24,398 nucleotides of DNA from OFTM382 sp964352615 (GTDB lineage Bacteria; Planctomycetota; Phycisphaerae; Phycisphaerales; UBA1924). Both the position numbers and the translations under genes were made by a program. Below the pieces are notes generated by a model, which searched no databases, was not told the origin of the DNA, and saw only the letters and a program-made list of their open reading frames with translations. This document shows, one piece after another, positions 13,389 through 21,089 of this stretch. Where the stretch lies: contig CAYGSG010000039.1 in NCBI GenBank assembly GCA_964352615.1, positions 1-24,398 on the forward strand, read 5' to 3'. Position 1 is the stretch's first letter, and each line of letters starts with the position of its first letter.

Positions 13389-15856
13389 TCTGGTTCAGGA
13401 ATGGGGGTCATCATCGCGGGCTGCTGCTCGGGCCACGCATCGGTGCTTGGCGCTTCATCCGGCGAAATGGCGGCTGGCGGAGTGGCGGCTGGTTCGGTCC
13501 GTCGTGCGCGCAGCGGGGCCGAGGGCGACAGCCCGATGGACTCCATGAATACGGGCGACGTGCTGGGGAAATCTTTATCGATATCCATCTCGCTCTGGGG
13601 TCCGCTTGTCAGCAGCCGAAGATCGCGGAAGGTGTCGTCACGCATGATGCGCGGCGTAATAAAGATGTAGAGCAGCGACTCTGAGTTGATGTCCCGCGTG
13701 TCGCTCACCAGCGCGCCCAGCAGCGGCACATCCATCAGAAAGGGCAAGCCGGTTTTGGTCTTGCGGATGTCCGAGACGTTGATGCCCCCAACGACGATCG
13801 TCGAATCGCCCGGTACGGTAATGGCCTCGGAAGTAACGTTGCGCACCGTCTTGGGCGCTGGGATCCCGTCGCTGCCCGTGCCAACGAAGTTGCTGAGCTC
13901 GATCTCGTACTCAAGGCGAACGTAGCCGCCCGAGGAAATTACGGGCTTGACGCGGAGCTGCGTGCCCGCGCTCTCAAAGCCGGCGAACGTGGTAATAGTG
14001 GACCCGTCGCCCTGGCTCGTCGAGGTCGTGGGCTGCTGTTCTTCCGAGACGATCGAGGCCTCGGCGTTGTCGTTGACGAGCAGTTGCGGCCGGCTGATGA
14101 CCTTGCCGTCGGTCTGGGTCTCGATCGCGTTGATGACGAACGGCATCGCCTCGCTGCGGATGAGGGCCGTGGTGAGCCCGGAGAGCCCGGTGTTGGCGCT
14201 TCGGCGGTCGAGGAAGTCGTCGCCCGCGCTGCTGAGGCCGAAGTTGGTCTGCAAGCCGTACTGCCCAGCGATGATCTGGCTTTCGACCGCGAAGCGGAAG
14301 TCGTCGGAGTTGGTCACGCTGACGATCTGCACATCGAGGAACACCTGCGGCGACCGCTGATCGAGGCGCTCGATCAGCTCGGCGAACTGGCTCTGCACCT
14401 CGGCGGGTGCCTTGACCAGCACCATATTCTGCGGCTCGAAGAAACCGACGTAGACATCCTCGGCCTGCGCGGTGAACGAACCGTCGCCGCCGGCAAGCTG
14501 GCCCGGCTGGGCGCGGTTGGGCTGGTTGGGACGCGACACGCCCGGTAGCAGCGTGCCGTCGGACTGGTCGCTGCCGCCATCAACCAGTGCCTGCAACAAG
14601 TCGGCGATGGTCTCGGCGGTGGCGTTTTCGAGCTTGTATTCGCGGATGACGATGCGTTCGCCGTCGGCCTTGAGTTCGAGCACGAGGCTTTCGAGCTGGA
14701 CCTGCTGCTCGGGCGTGCCGTAGTGGATGATCATGCCGCGGCGGGCATCGACGATCATCAGCGAGCCTCCCGTCATGTCGGTGGCGTTGCCCCCCGTGAG
14801 CTGGTTTTGCAGCGCTCGCTGCCTGAGGTTGTTGGCGTTCTGGAGATCGGTGCTTTCTTCGATCTCGATGACTTCACCCAGCCCGAGCCCGCTGGCGATG
14901 CGCGCGACCTGCGCCGCCAAGCTGCCCGCGAAGAACTCCCTAGGCACCAGATTCGTCGGCTGGTCGATCAGCTCGATCAGCGCCCGCACCCGCGCGGCTT
15001 CTTCTGGCAACCCCCGAAGGATCAGCGCGTTGGAGTGCGGCTCGACGATCAGGCGGTCGGCGAGATTGTCGAACGAGTTGGAGCTGCCGGCGGTCGAGGC
15101 GTTGTTGTCGTTGCGCCCCGGGATGGTGATGGCGCGCCCGCCGCTGCCCGTGGCCAGCGCGATGGCACGCTCACGGGCCGACGTCGCCGAAAGGTGCGTC
15201 AGCGGGATGCGGATGTACTCGATCTTCTGCGCCTGCGTGACGAGCGAGCCGATGTACGCTTCGAGCTCTCGTGCGCGGATCGGCGGGCCGGTGACCACGA
15301 CCACGCCAAGGTCGTCGAGGTAGCTCACCTGCCCCACGCCGCCCACGCCCGTGCTGTAGGCCGTGATCGCCTCGGTCAGCGAGCTTGGCCTGATGTTGGG
15401 CGTGGTGATGATGCGTGTGGTGGAGAACTCGTCGCCCGCCCCGCCGCCCGAGACCGAAGCGCCGGGGCGCACGAGGTACCGATCGAGCACGCTGTCGTAC
15501 ATCAGCGCGAAGTTGTGCTGATCGAGCAGCCGCTCCAACAGCGGCAGCAGGTCCGCTCGCGGAATGGTCTTCGGAGCGACAAACGAGACCTGCCCCGTCA
15601 GTTCGCCTTGCACGGTAATGTCAACGCCTAGCTTGTCGGCCACGAACTCGACCAGTATCGCCAGGTCCAGCGGCTCGGTCATGTCCGAGATCTCGATCAT
15701 GTCGGGATCGCCCGCGGGGGCAGCGAGATTCGGCGAGTCCGGGGCCTCGTCCTCCTGAGCCAGCACCGGCGAGGCGAGCCCCGCGCAGGCGATCAGAGCG
15801 AGGGTCAGGCCTTTAGCTGTGTGAGAGGCGATCATCGTGGCTTTGTCCCGTGGCAC
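13385..15856 (-). CDS. gspD: Secretin GspD/PilQ-type outer-membrane channel
   Basis: Forms the outer-membrane ring through which a type II secretion or pilus machine exports its cargo. The 823 residues begin with a signal peptide (hydrophobic LTLALIACAGLA, likely cleavage after SPVLA). An N0-like domain (~30-110), N1/N2/N3 repeats up to ~500, and a C-terminal secretin domain follow (ISRPQLLVND, GTQLRVKPVIS, TVPGDSTIVVGGI, VPLLGALVSD, LYIFITPRIM). A disordered Pro/Ala/Glu tail ends the protein. GTG 15856 is chosen because AAGGAG (revcomp of 15863-15868) lies 6 nt upstream; ATG 15835 would give a shorter signal peptide. First gene of a gspD-gspE-GNAT operon. Confidence 0.93.
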   Translation of the reverse strand: MPRDKATMIASHTAKGLTLALIACAGLASPVLAQEDEAPDSPNLAAPAGDPDMIEISDMTEPLDLAILVEFVADKLGVDITVQGELTGQVSFVAPKTIPRADLLPLLERLLDQHNFALMYDSVLDRYLVRPGASVSGGGAGDEFSTTRIITTPNIRPSSLTEAITAYSTGVGGVGQVSYLDDLGVVVVTGPPIRARELEAYIGSLVTQAQKIEYIRIPLTHLSATSARERAIALATGSGGRAITIPGRNDNNASTAGSSNSFDNLADRLIVEPHSNALILRGLPEEAARVRALIELIDQPTNLVPREFFAGSLAAQVARIASGLGLGEVIEIEESTDLQNANNLRQRALQNQLTGGNATDMTGGSLMIVDARRGMIIHYGTPEQQVQLESLVLELKADGERIVIREYKLENATAETIADLLQALVDGGSDQSDGTLLPGVSRPNQPNRAQPGQLAGGDGSFTAQAEDVYVGFFEPQNMVLVKAPAEVQSQFAELIERLDQRSPQVFLDVQIVSVTNSDDFRFAVESQIIAGQYGLQTNFGLSSAGDDFLDRRSANTGLSGLTTALIRSEAMPFVINAIETQTDGKVISRPQLLVNDNAEASIVSEEQQPTTSTSQGDGSTITTFAGFESAGTQLRVKPVISSGGYVRLEYEIELSNFVGTGSDGIPAPKTVRNVTSEAITVPGDSTIVVGGINVSDIRKTKTGLPFLMDVPLLGALVSDTRDINSESLLYIFITPRIMRDDTFRDLRLLTSGPQSEMDIDKDFPSTSPVFMESIGLSPSAPLRARRTEPAATPPAAISPDEAPSTDAWPEQQPAMMTPIPEPE

Positions 15857-15862
15857 GCCGGG

Positions 15863-15893
15863 CTCCTTTTCAGCGGTTCGCGTACGGTATACC
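15863..15893. promoter_or_regulatory. Divergent control region: gspD ribosome-binding site and GGTATACC
   Basis: On the minus strand AAGGAG (15868-15863) is the ribosome-binding site that fixes the gspD GTG start. GGTATACC (15886-15893) is a perfect 8-bp palindrome giving a TATACC -10-like element in both directions, so it may serve gspD leftward and the substrate-binding-protein gene rightward. No clear -35 boxes are seen. Confidence 0.4.
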
Positions 15894-15920
15894 ACCGCGC
15901 CCATCCGGGGGCCTGCCAGC

Positions 15921-15948
15921 GGCCCACGCGGGCCATCGGCGAGCCGAT
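15921..15948 (+). other. Two tandem small hairpins in leader of the binding-protein gene
   Basis: GGCCC-ACGC-GGGCC (15921-15934) and ATCGG-CGAG-CCGAT (15935-15948) are back-to-back 5-bp stems with tetraloops, ending 28 nt before the ATG at 15977. They could structure the leader mRNA. The first stem-loop is preceded by a sequence that partly resembles a B12 box, but there is no room for a full cobalamin riboswitch. Confidence 0.35.
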
Positions 15949-15976
15949 CGGAGGGTCGGCAGCACAGGGGTCTTGC

Positions 15977-16957
15977 ATGCGAGTCGTCAGTCTGCTGCCC
16001 TCAGCAACAGAGATTCTTCACGCCGTCGGCGGGATCGAGCATCTGGTGGGCCGATCCCACGAGTGCGACTACCCGGTTCATCCCGCCTCCATCGCCCACC
16101 TGCCGGTTCTCACCAGCCAGCGGACCACCTTTACCACCAGTGCCGACACCCATCAGCAGGTCTCGGCCCTCGCCAAGTCGGACCAGGCCGCCAGTCTCTA
16201 CCACCTCGATGTGGCGACGCTGCATGAACTCAGGCCCGATGTCATCCTCACGCAGGATCTGTGCGAGGTCTGTTCGATCGATCTCAAAGCCGTCGAGCGG
16301 GCCGCCGCCGATATCTCGCCCAAGCCCACCATCGTCAGCCTGAACCCCGCCACCATCGATCAGGTGCTCGACGACCACCTCCGCGTCGGTGCTGCTCTCG
16401 GGCTCGAACGCGAGGCGGGCGAAGCGGTCATCCGCCTCCGCGGGCGGATGGCCCGGGCCGAGGAGTTCGTCAACCCGTACACCGAGCCGCCCGTGGTCGG
16501 CTTCATGGAATGGACCGACCCGGTGTTCATCGCCGGGCACTGGACGGTGCAGCTCATCGAGCGCGCCGGCGGAGCCCACCCGCTCAACCCGACCGTGCCC
16601 ATCCCGGGCTCGGGCGCCGCCGTCGGCCCCCAGCAGGCCTCTCGCCACGCGGGCAAGTCGATCGCTGTCGAGCCCGCGGTCTTCGCCGCCACCCGGCCCG
16701 AGTGGCTCGTCATCGCGCCCTGCGGCCTATCGCTCGAACAGATCCGAACCGAGGTCCAAGCCCTGCGCGCGCAGAACTGGTTCAATGACCTGCCCGCTGT
16801 GCGCGCCGGCCGAGTGGCCCTCGTCGACGGCAGCCAATTCTTCAACCGCCCCGGGCCAAGGCTTGTCGATGCCTTCGAGTGGCTCGTCGGCTGGCTGCAA
16901 GACCGGCCGGAGCTGGTGCCGGAGGGGTTTGTGTGGGTTCCATTATCTTCTAAGTAG
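15977..16957 (+). CDS. Cobalamin-type periplasmic-binding-fold protein lacking a signal peptide
   Basis: A 326-residue class III substrate-binding-fold protein related to BtuF. The start MRVVSLLPSATEIL is followed by the signature GRSHECDYP and by VLTQDLCEVC. A second lobe spans ~180-310 (GFMEWTDPVFIAGHW, HPLNP, RPEWLVIAPCG). The protein begins directly at the first beta strand with no signal peptide or lipobox, so as read it is cytoplasmic unless a start is missed. Upstream in-frame sequence (15821-15976) is open but has no signal-like segment. AGGGG (15966-15970) lies 6 nt before the ATG. No permease is adjacent; an ATPase of the matching class lies 4 kb away. Corrinoid binding is inferred from the family. 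Confidence 0.85.
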   Translation: MRVVSLLPSATEILHAVGGIEHLVGRSHECDYPVHPASIAHLPVLTSQRTTFTTSADTHQQVSALAKSDQAASLYHLDVATLHELRPDVILTQDLCEVCSIDLKAVERAAADISPKPTIVSLNPATIDQVLDDHLRVGAALGLEREAGEAVIRLRGRMARAEEFVNPYTEPPVVGFMEWTDPVFIAGHWTVQLIERAGGAHPLNPTVPIPGSGAAVGPQQASRHAGKSIAVEPAVFAATRPEWLVIAPCGLSLEQIRTEVQALRAQNWFNDLPAVRAGRVALVDGSQFFNRPGPRLVDAFEWLVGWLQDRPELVPEGFVWVPLSSK

Positions 16958-16959
16958 GC

Positions 16960-17145
16960 TCAGTCCGGCACCTTTCCCGTGGGCAATCGATCCCGTTGGA
17001 GCATGACTCCAATCTGAATGCTCGGTTCACTGCCAAAGACATTGCGTGGGCCCGCCCGAAGTCCAGTGATCAACAACCCGGTGGCGACATGGGCGTGGGT
17101 ATCTGGCTCCATTGTGCCTACCAGCTCATAGTTCAACTCGACCAT
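16960..17145 (-). CDS. Small uncharacterised ORF, possibly the 3' part of an interrupted gene
   Basis: Encodes 61 residues (MVELNYELVGTMEPDTHAHV at the start, QIGVMLQRDRLPTGKVPD at the end) with no family I recognise. It lies in exactly the same frame as the small gene upstream; only one TGA (17178-17176) and ten sense codons separate them, and the ten codons read naturally (DWSEEAERLN). Third-position GC is roughly 60%, well below neighbouring genes. AGGAGG lies 14 nt before the ATG, rather far. It may be a separate small gene, or the tail of a 143-codon gene broken by a nonsense codon. It ends convergently 2 nt from the binding-protein gene. Confidence 0.35.
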   Translation of the reverse strand: MVELNYELVGTMEPDTHAHVATGLLITGLRAGPRNVFGSEPSIQIGVMLQRDRLPTGKVPD

Positions 17146-17175
17146 GTTGAGCCGCTCCGCCTCCTCACTCCAGTC

Positions 17176-17391
17176 TCAGTTGAACGGCTTTAGAGGATCG
17201 GCTCCCAATTCTTCAAGGGCATTCCGCTGTCTTTCGGACAGGAGCTCATGTATGTGCTGAACGAGGAGTCGACAAGCCCCACACTTGCACTCGATCCCGA
17301 CCTCACACTGCTCGTACGCCGCCCGCGTTGCCTCGACATCGACTGTGACGGTCACGCCGTCGATGACGCGCGACCAGACCTCGCCGCTCAC
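17176..17391 (-). CDS. Small Cys-motif protein coupled to rnr
   Basis: A 71-residue protein of unknown family. Residues 29-40 contain four cysteines in CEVGIECKCGAC, suggestive of metal binding, followed by a helical LLVQHIHELLSERQRNALEELG. The GTG start overlaps the rnr stop as GTGA, which supports real, coupled translation. Third-position GC is high in the first half and drops in the second, so the 3' part may be under weaker constraint. See the same-frame ORF immediately downstream. No function is assigned. Confidence 0.55.
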   Translation of the reverse strand: MSGEVWSRVIDGVTVTVDVEATRAAYEQCEVGIECKCGACRLLVQHIHELLSERQRNALEELGADPLKPFN

Positions 17392-19886
17392 TTCTTCTTG
17401 CCCTTCTTCGGCTTGCGGTCGTCGCGGTGGTCTGTCTTGCCTTTGTCGCGCCGCTTGCTCTTGGCGCTTCGGCGCTGGGCGCCGGTTCTGCCGGGCTTGC
17501 CGAGTTCTTTGAAGCCCGCGCCGCCCGCTGGCGCCGCGCCGCCCGCGACCGCGCCGTCCTCGCCGAGCTTGAGCCCGGGCACCGCCCTCGCCTTGCCCTT
17601 GGCGCGTGCAGCGTCATCGGCGATGACCAGGTCCATCGTGCGCTTCTGCAGATCGATCGACCCGATGCGCACGCGGAGCATGTGCCCGGTGTTGAACGAG
17701 CGTCCGCTGTTGACGTCGACCAGACCGCCGGTGCGTTTATCGATCTGCCACTTGGGCATCTTGTTCGACCGGGTGGTATCGCCCGGAAGGTCCGCGACCT
17801 TGATCATGCCCTCGGCGAGGTAGGTGCTGAGCTGCACATAGATGCCGCGCGGCGTAACACCGGTAATCACGCCGTCAAACTCGTCTTCCAGATGCCGTTC
17901 GGCGATGACCTGCAGCACGAGGAACCCGCGGAGCTGGCGCTCGGCATCGGTCGCGTTCTGCTCGGTCGCGGTGCAGTGGCGGGCGGTCTCGACGAGTTCG
18001 TCCTTGGGCGGGATGAGGTCGTGCTCGCGGAGGTGCAGGCCGAGCTTTGATTTCTCGCCGTCGGTCTTGGGCCGGTTGCGGGCGTTGTCCGTGGCCTCGA
18101 TGTACGCCGCCAGCGAGCGGTGCACGGTCAGGTCCGGATACCGGCGGATAGGGCTCGTGAAGTGCGCATACGCCTCGCTGGCCAGCGCGAAGTGGCCCAC
18201 CAGCGTCGGCGCGTACTCGGCCTTGGTCAGCGTACGCAGCACAGCCATGTGCACCGCCCGGGCCGCGGGTGTGCCCTTGGTCGCCTCAAGCAGGCCCTGC
18301 AGCTCCTCGCGCGTCGGGTGCTCGGGCACGCGGAAGCCCGCGACCATCGCGGTGCGTTGCAGGTTGGCCGAGTCGCCCGGCGTGGGCTCGGGGTGAACGC
18401 GCCGAATCAGCGGCACATCCAGATCCTCGAACAGCCTCGCCGCGACCTCGTTGGCCTCGACCATGAACATCTCGATGAGCGTGTGCGTGAACGCATCGTC
18501 CTCGGGCACCGCATCGATGACGTGGCCGTCTTCGTCGAACACCAGCTCGACCTCGGGCAGATCGAGCGAGATCATGCCTTGGCGCTTGCGCCGGCCGTGG
18601 ATGGCTTTGGACAGGTCGTCCATATCGCGTAGCGCCGCGATGATTTCATCGCTGTACTTCGCCTCGGCCCGCGCGTGCTTCTCGGCTTCTTCCTGGTTGC
18701 CCTCGATCAGCGCTTGAGCTTCGAGGTACGTCAGCCGCTTTCGGCTCTTGATGAGCGACTGGCCCACGCCCTCGGCGATGCGGTTGCCGTTGCGGTCGTA
18801 CCGCATGTACGCGGCCTTCACGAACCTCGGCACGCCCTCTTGCAGCGAGCAGATGCCGTTGGAAAGCACCTCGGGAAGCATCGGAATGACCAGCCTTGGC
18901 AGGTACACCGAGTTGCCGCGCTTGGCCGCTTCGATGTCCAAGGCCGAGCCCGGCTCGATGAAGTGCGCCACATCCGCGATGTAAACACCAAGTTCCCACC
19001 CGCCGTTGTCGAGCTTCTTGATGCCGATCGCGTCGTCGAAGTCTTTCGCGTCCGGCGGGTCGATGGTCAGGATCAGCTCGCCGGTTTTGTCGTCGCGGTT
19101 GGTGAGCGTGGACGGGCCGTTTTTCTCCCAGTTCTCGACCTGTTCATCGAAGGCGGCGCTGGCTTCACGGGCTTGCTGGAGGCACGCCTCGGGGAATTCG
19201 CCCGGCAGGCTGTACGCCGCGATGACCGCCTCGGTCTCGACATCGGGGCGGCCGGCCTCGCCCAGCACGCGGGTGATCACGCCCTCGGCCAGTTCGCTGC
19301 CCTTGGGATATTCCACGATCTCGACGACGACCTTGTCGCCCGCTTTGACGTTCTTCGCATCGGCGTCCCGCACGACGATGAGCCCGGTGAGTTCCGAGCC
19401 GTCGGGCTGCACGAGCCACTGGCTGCCCTGCTTGAAGATTTCGCCGCTGAACGCACCGCGTTTGCGCTCGAGCACCTCGATGACCCACCCGCTGAACGAG
19501 GGCTTGCCGTCCTGCACGCGGCGTTCGCGGTGCTTGTCGCGCTCGAAACCGATGCGCACGACATCGCCCGACAGGGCGTCAGCGGTGGCATCCGGCGGGA
19601 TGAAGATGTCGCCCTCGCGGAAGATGCCCTCGGGGCGCACGAAGCCGAAGCCCCGGCTGGTGCCCTTGAAGACGCCTGTGAGTTCGCCCTCGAGCACCGC
19701 CACCGATGGCAGCACAAGATGGCCCTTGGGCGTGATCTCGATCGCGCCCTGGGCGCGCATCGATTGCACCTCGGCGCGGAACCGATCGGGGTCGTCGATC
19801 CGCAGCTCTTCGATCACCGCGTCGATGCCCTTGGGCTCGAAGCGCTCGTCCTTGAGGTGGCTGAGCAGCCGGGCCTGGTACTTCAC
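17388..19886 (-). CDS. rnr: Ribonuclease R (RNB-family 3'-5' exoribonuclease)
   Basis: Processively degrades structured RNA from the 3' end; acts in mRNA and rRNA quality control. Order of domains in 832 residues: N-terminal helix-turn-helix-like segment (1-60), cold-shock domains (GTSRGFGFVRPEG...GDIFIPP, ~75-230), the RNB domain with catalytic acids D276, D282, D284 and D285 in IDPPDAKDFDDAI, the RNB signature HFTSPIRRYPDLTVHR, an S1 domain (GVITGVTPRGIYVQL, ~670-760), and a Lys/Arg-rich tail. This order favours RNase R over RNase II. GTG 19886 is chosen because AAGGA (revcomp of 19894-19898) lies 7 nt upstream. It lies 43 nt downstream of the NAD(P)-binding gene. Confidence 0.95.
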   Translation of the reverse strand: MKYQARLLSHLKDERFEPKGIDAVIEELRIDDPDRFRAEVQSMRAQGAIEITPKGHLVLPSVAVLEGELTGVFKGTSRGFGFVRPEGIFREGDIFIPPDATADALSGDVVRIGFERDKHRERRVQDGKPSFSGWVIEVLERKRGAFSGEIFKQGSQWLVQPDGSELTGLIVVRDADAKNVKAGDKVVVEIVEYPKGSELAEGVITRVLGEAGRPDVETEAVIAAYSLPGEFPEACLQQAREASAAFDEQVENWEKNGPSTLTNRDDKTGELILTIDPPDAKDFDDAIGIKKLDNGGWELGVYIADVAHFIEPGSALDIEAAKRGNSVYLPRLVIPMLPEVLSNGICSLQEGVPRFVKAAYMRYDRNGNRIAEGVGQSLIKSRKRLTYLEAQALIEGNQEEAEKHARAEAKYSDEIIAALRDMDDLSKAIHGRRKRQGMISLDLPEVELVFDEDGHVIDAVPEDDAFTHTLIEMFMVEANEVAARLFEDLDVPLIRRVHPEPTPGDSANLQRTAMVAGFRVPEHPTREELQGLLEATKGTPAARAVHMAVLRTLTKAEYAPTLVGHFALASEAYAHFTSPIRRYPDLTVHRSLAAYIEATDNARNRPKTDGEKSKLGLHLREHDLIPPKDELVETARHCTATEQNATDAERQLRGFLVLQVIAERHLEDEFDGVITGVTPRGIYVQLSTYLAEGMIKVADLPGDTTRSNKMPKWQIDKRTGGLVDVNSGRSFNTGHMLRVRIGSIDLQKRTMDLVIADDAARAKGKARAVPGLKLGEDGAVAGGAAPAGGAGFKELGKPGRTGAQRRSAKSKRRDKGKTDHRDDRKPKKGKKK

Positions 19887-19929
19887 TCGAATGTCCTTCC
19901 GGGTCGCGCTAACGCGCGATGGCAGCTCA

Positions 19930-20973
19930 TCACATCACGTCCGCGTAGTCGGCCATGGTCTCGCGGAACGGCGCAAACTCAAGGCCCAGTTGGCGGCTCG
20001 CTTTCGCGCTCGAACCCACTGAGTCCACCTGGCCCATCACCGCCATGCCCGCATCAAACGGCAACAGCGCGCCAAGCCCCACCAGGCTCGCGGCTTTGGC
20101 CTTGAACATCGCAAGCGCCCCCGGCACGGGCACCACGGGCAGCTTCTTGGCGTTGGGAATGTGGGCCGCCGCGAACTTCATCAGTTCGGGCCAGCTCAGC
20201 TCCTCACTGCCGAACAGCGGGTAGATCTCGTGTACCGCCTCGGGCTGGCTGAGCGAAAGCGCAAACGCGCGCGCCACATCGCCCACGAACACGGGTTCGA
20301 GCACCGGCGCTTCGAACTCTGGCGGCATGCCGGGGATGCCCTCGCCCGTAGGTGAAACACCCTTGATGCGCGCAAAGTAGGGCACCATCACGTACGGCAC
20401 GCTTCGCCCGCGAACCCAGTCCGCGACCATGCTCATGAATTCGCCGTCGGGGCCGTGGATCATGCCCGGTCGGAAGATGGTCCAGTCGAGCCCGCTCTGC
20501 CGCACAAGCCTCTCGGCCCGGCCCTTGGTGCGCCAGTACTCGGTCGAGCCATCGGGGTCCGCGCCGAACGCGGACATCTGCACAAACCGCTTCAGGCCCG
20601 CGCGGTCCATCGCTGCCAGCACCGCAGCGGTTGCCTCGACATGGATCCTCTCGAAGGTCTGCCCGCCGCCCGCTTCGCGGATAAGGCCCACGAGGTTGAT
20701 GCACGCATCAGCGCCGTCCATCAGGTAGTCCAGCGACTCGCGAGCGTTGACCGTGCCCTCGATGAGGGACAGGCCCGGCGCTTCAGTGGGCAGCACACGG
20801 TTGGCTTTCTCACGCGAGCGGACCAGGGCGCGGACCTGCCAGCCGTTGCCGGCAGAGCCGACGGTGCCCTCGCGTGTGCCCAGCAGCTCGTGGACGAGCC
20901 ATCGGCCCACAAACCCGCTCGCACCCGTGATCGCTACGACTCGCTCGGCCATGCCAGACATCCCTTTCGCCAT
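19930..20973 (-). CDS. NAD(P)-binding atypical SDR, NDUFA9-like epimerase/dehydratase fold
   Basis: A 347-residue Rossmann-fold protein. The dinucleotide motif GASGFVG is at 17-23, the acidic/NAD region ends in INLVGLIRE, and a YxxxK (YWRTK, Y146-K150) sits at the usual place. FRPGMIHGPDGEF and a C-terminal helical part follow. The pattern matches the complex-I NDUFA9-like / YbjT-type atypical short-chain dehydrogenases. Its substrate is unknown, and no complex I genes are nearby. Starts at 20973, 20961 or 20952 are all in frame; 20973 has a GGGGG 6 nt upstream. First gene of the operon with rnr. Confidence 0.82.
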   Translation of the reverse strand: MAKGMSGMAERVVAITGASGFVGRWLVHELLGTREGTVGSAGNGWQVRALVRSREKANRVLPTEAPGLSLIEGTVNARESLDYLMDGADACINLVGLIREAGGGQTFERIHVEATAAVLAAMDRAGLKRFVQMSAFGADPDGSTEYWRTKGRAERLVRQSGLDWTIFRPGMIHGPDGEFMSMVADWVRGRSVPYVMVPYFARIKGVSPTGEGIPGMPPEFEAPVLEPVFVGDVARAFALSLSQPEAVHEIYPLFGSEELSWPELMKFAAAHIPNAKKLPVVPVPGALAMFKAKAASLVGLGALLPFDAGMAVMGQVDSVGSSAKASRQLGLEFAPFRETMADYADVM

Positions 20974-21005
20974 CGGCTGCCCCCAGAATCGGCCAAGGGC
21001 TGCAT

Positions 21006-21018
21006 CGCGAGCAGTCTA
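21006..21018 (-). promoter_or_regulatory. Candidate -10 TAGACT for the NDUFA9-like/rnr operon
   Basis: On the minus strand TAGACT (21018-21013) would give a start near 21006 and a leader of about 33 nt. A -35 box is not convincing. It lies in the 116-bp divergent gap shared with the ABC ATPase gene, where TACGCT (21075-21080, plus strand) plays a similar part 9 nt before that gene's ATG. Confidence 0.3.
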
Positions 21019-21089
21019 GGGGCATCCCGGCGTGCGCACCGGGACCGCGAGCCGGTGGCTTGCAAGCAGGTGCGTACGCTCGTGGTGCC

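Noticed and set aside
14723..15631. 302-codon plus-strand open frame antisense to gspD
   Set aside because: Shadow of the secretin gene; highly charged low-complexity translation.
15903..15918. Sequence partly matching the B12-box of cobalamin riboswitches, upstream of the BtuF-like gene
   Set aside because: Several conserved B12-box bases do not match, and the divergent gspD start at 15856 leaves too little room for the ~150 nt aptamer that must precede the box. No other conserved helices were seen.
17176..17178. TGA between the two small ORFs as a selenocysteine codon
   Set aside because: It does not lie in a redox-type motif, no obvious stem-loop of the bacterial Sec type follows, and a nonsense mutation or two genes is simpler.
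18675..20105. 476-codon plus-strand open frame antisense to rnr and the NDUFA9-like gene
   Set aside because: It mirrors real genes with strong motifs on the other strand. Long antisense frames are expected at this GC content, and its translation has no domain pattern.
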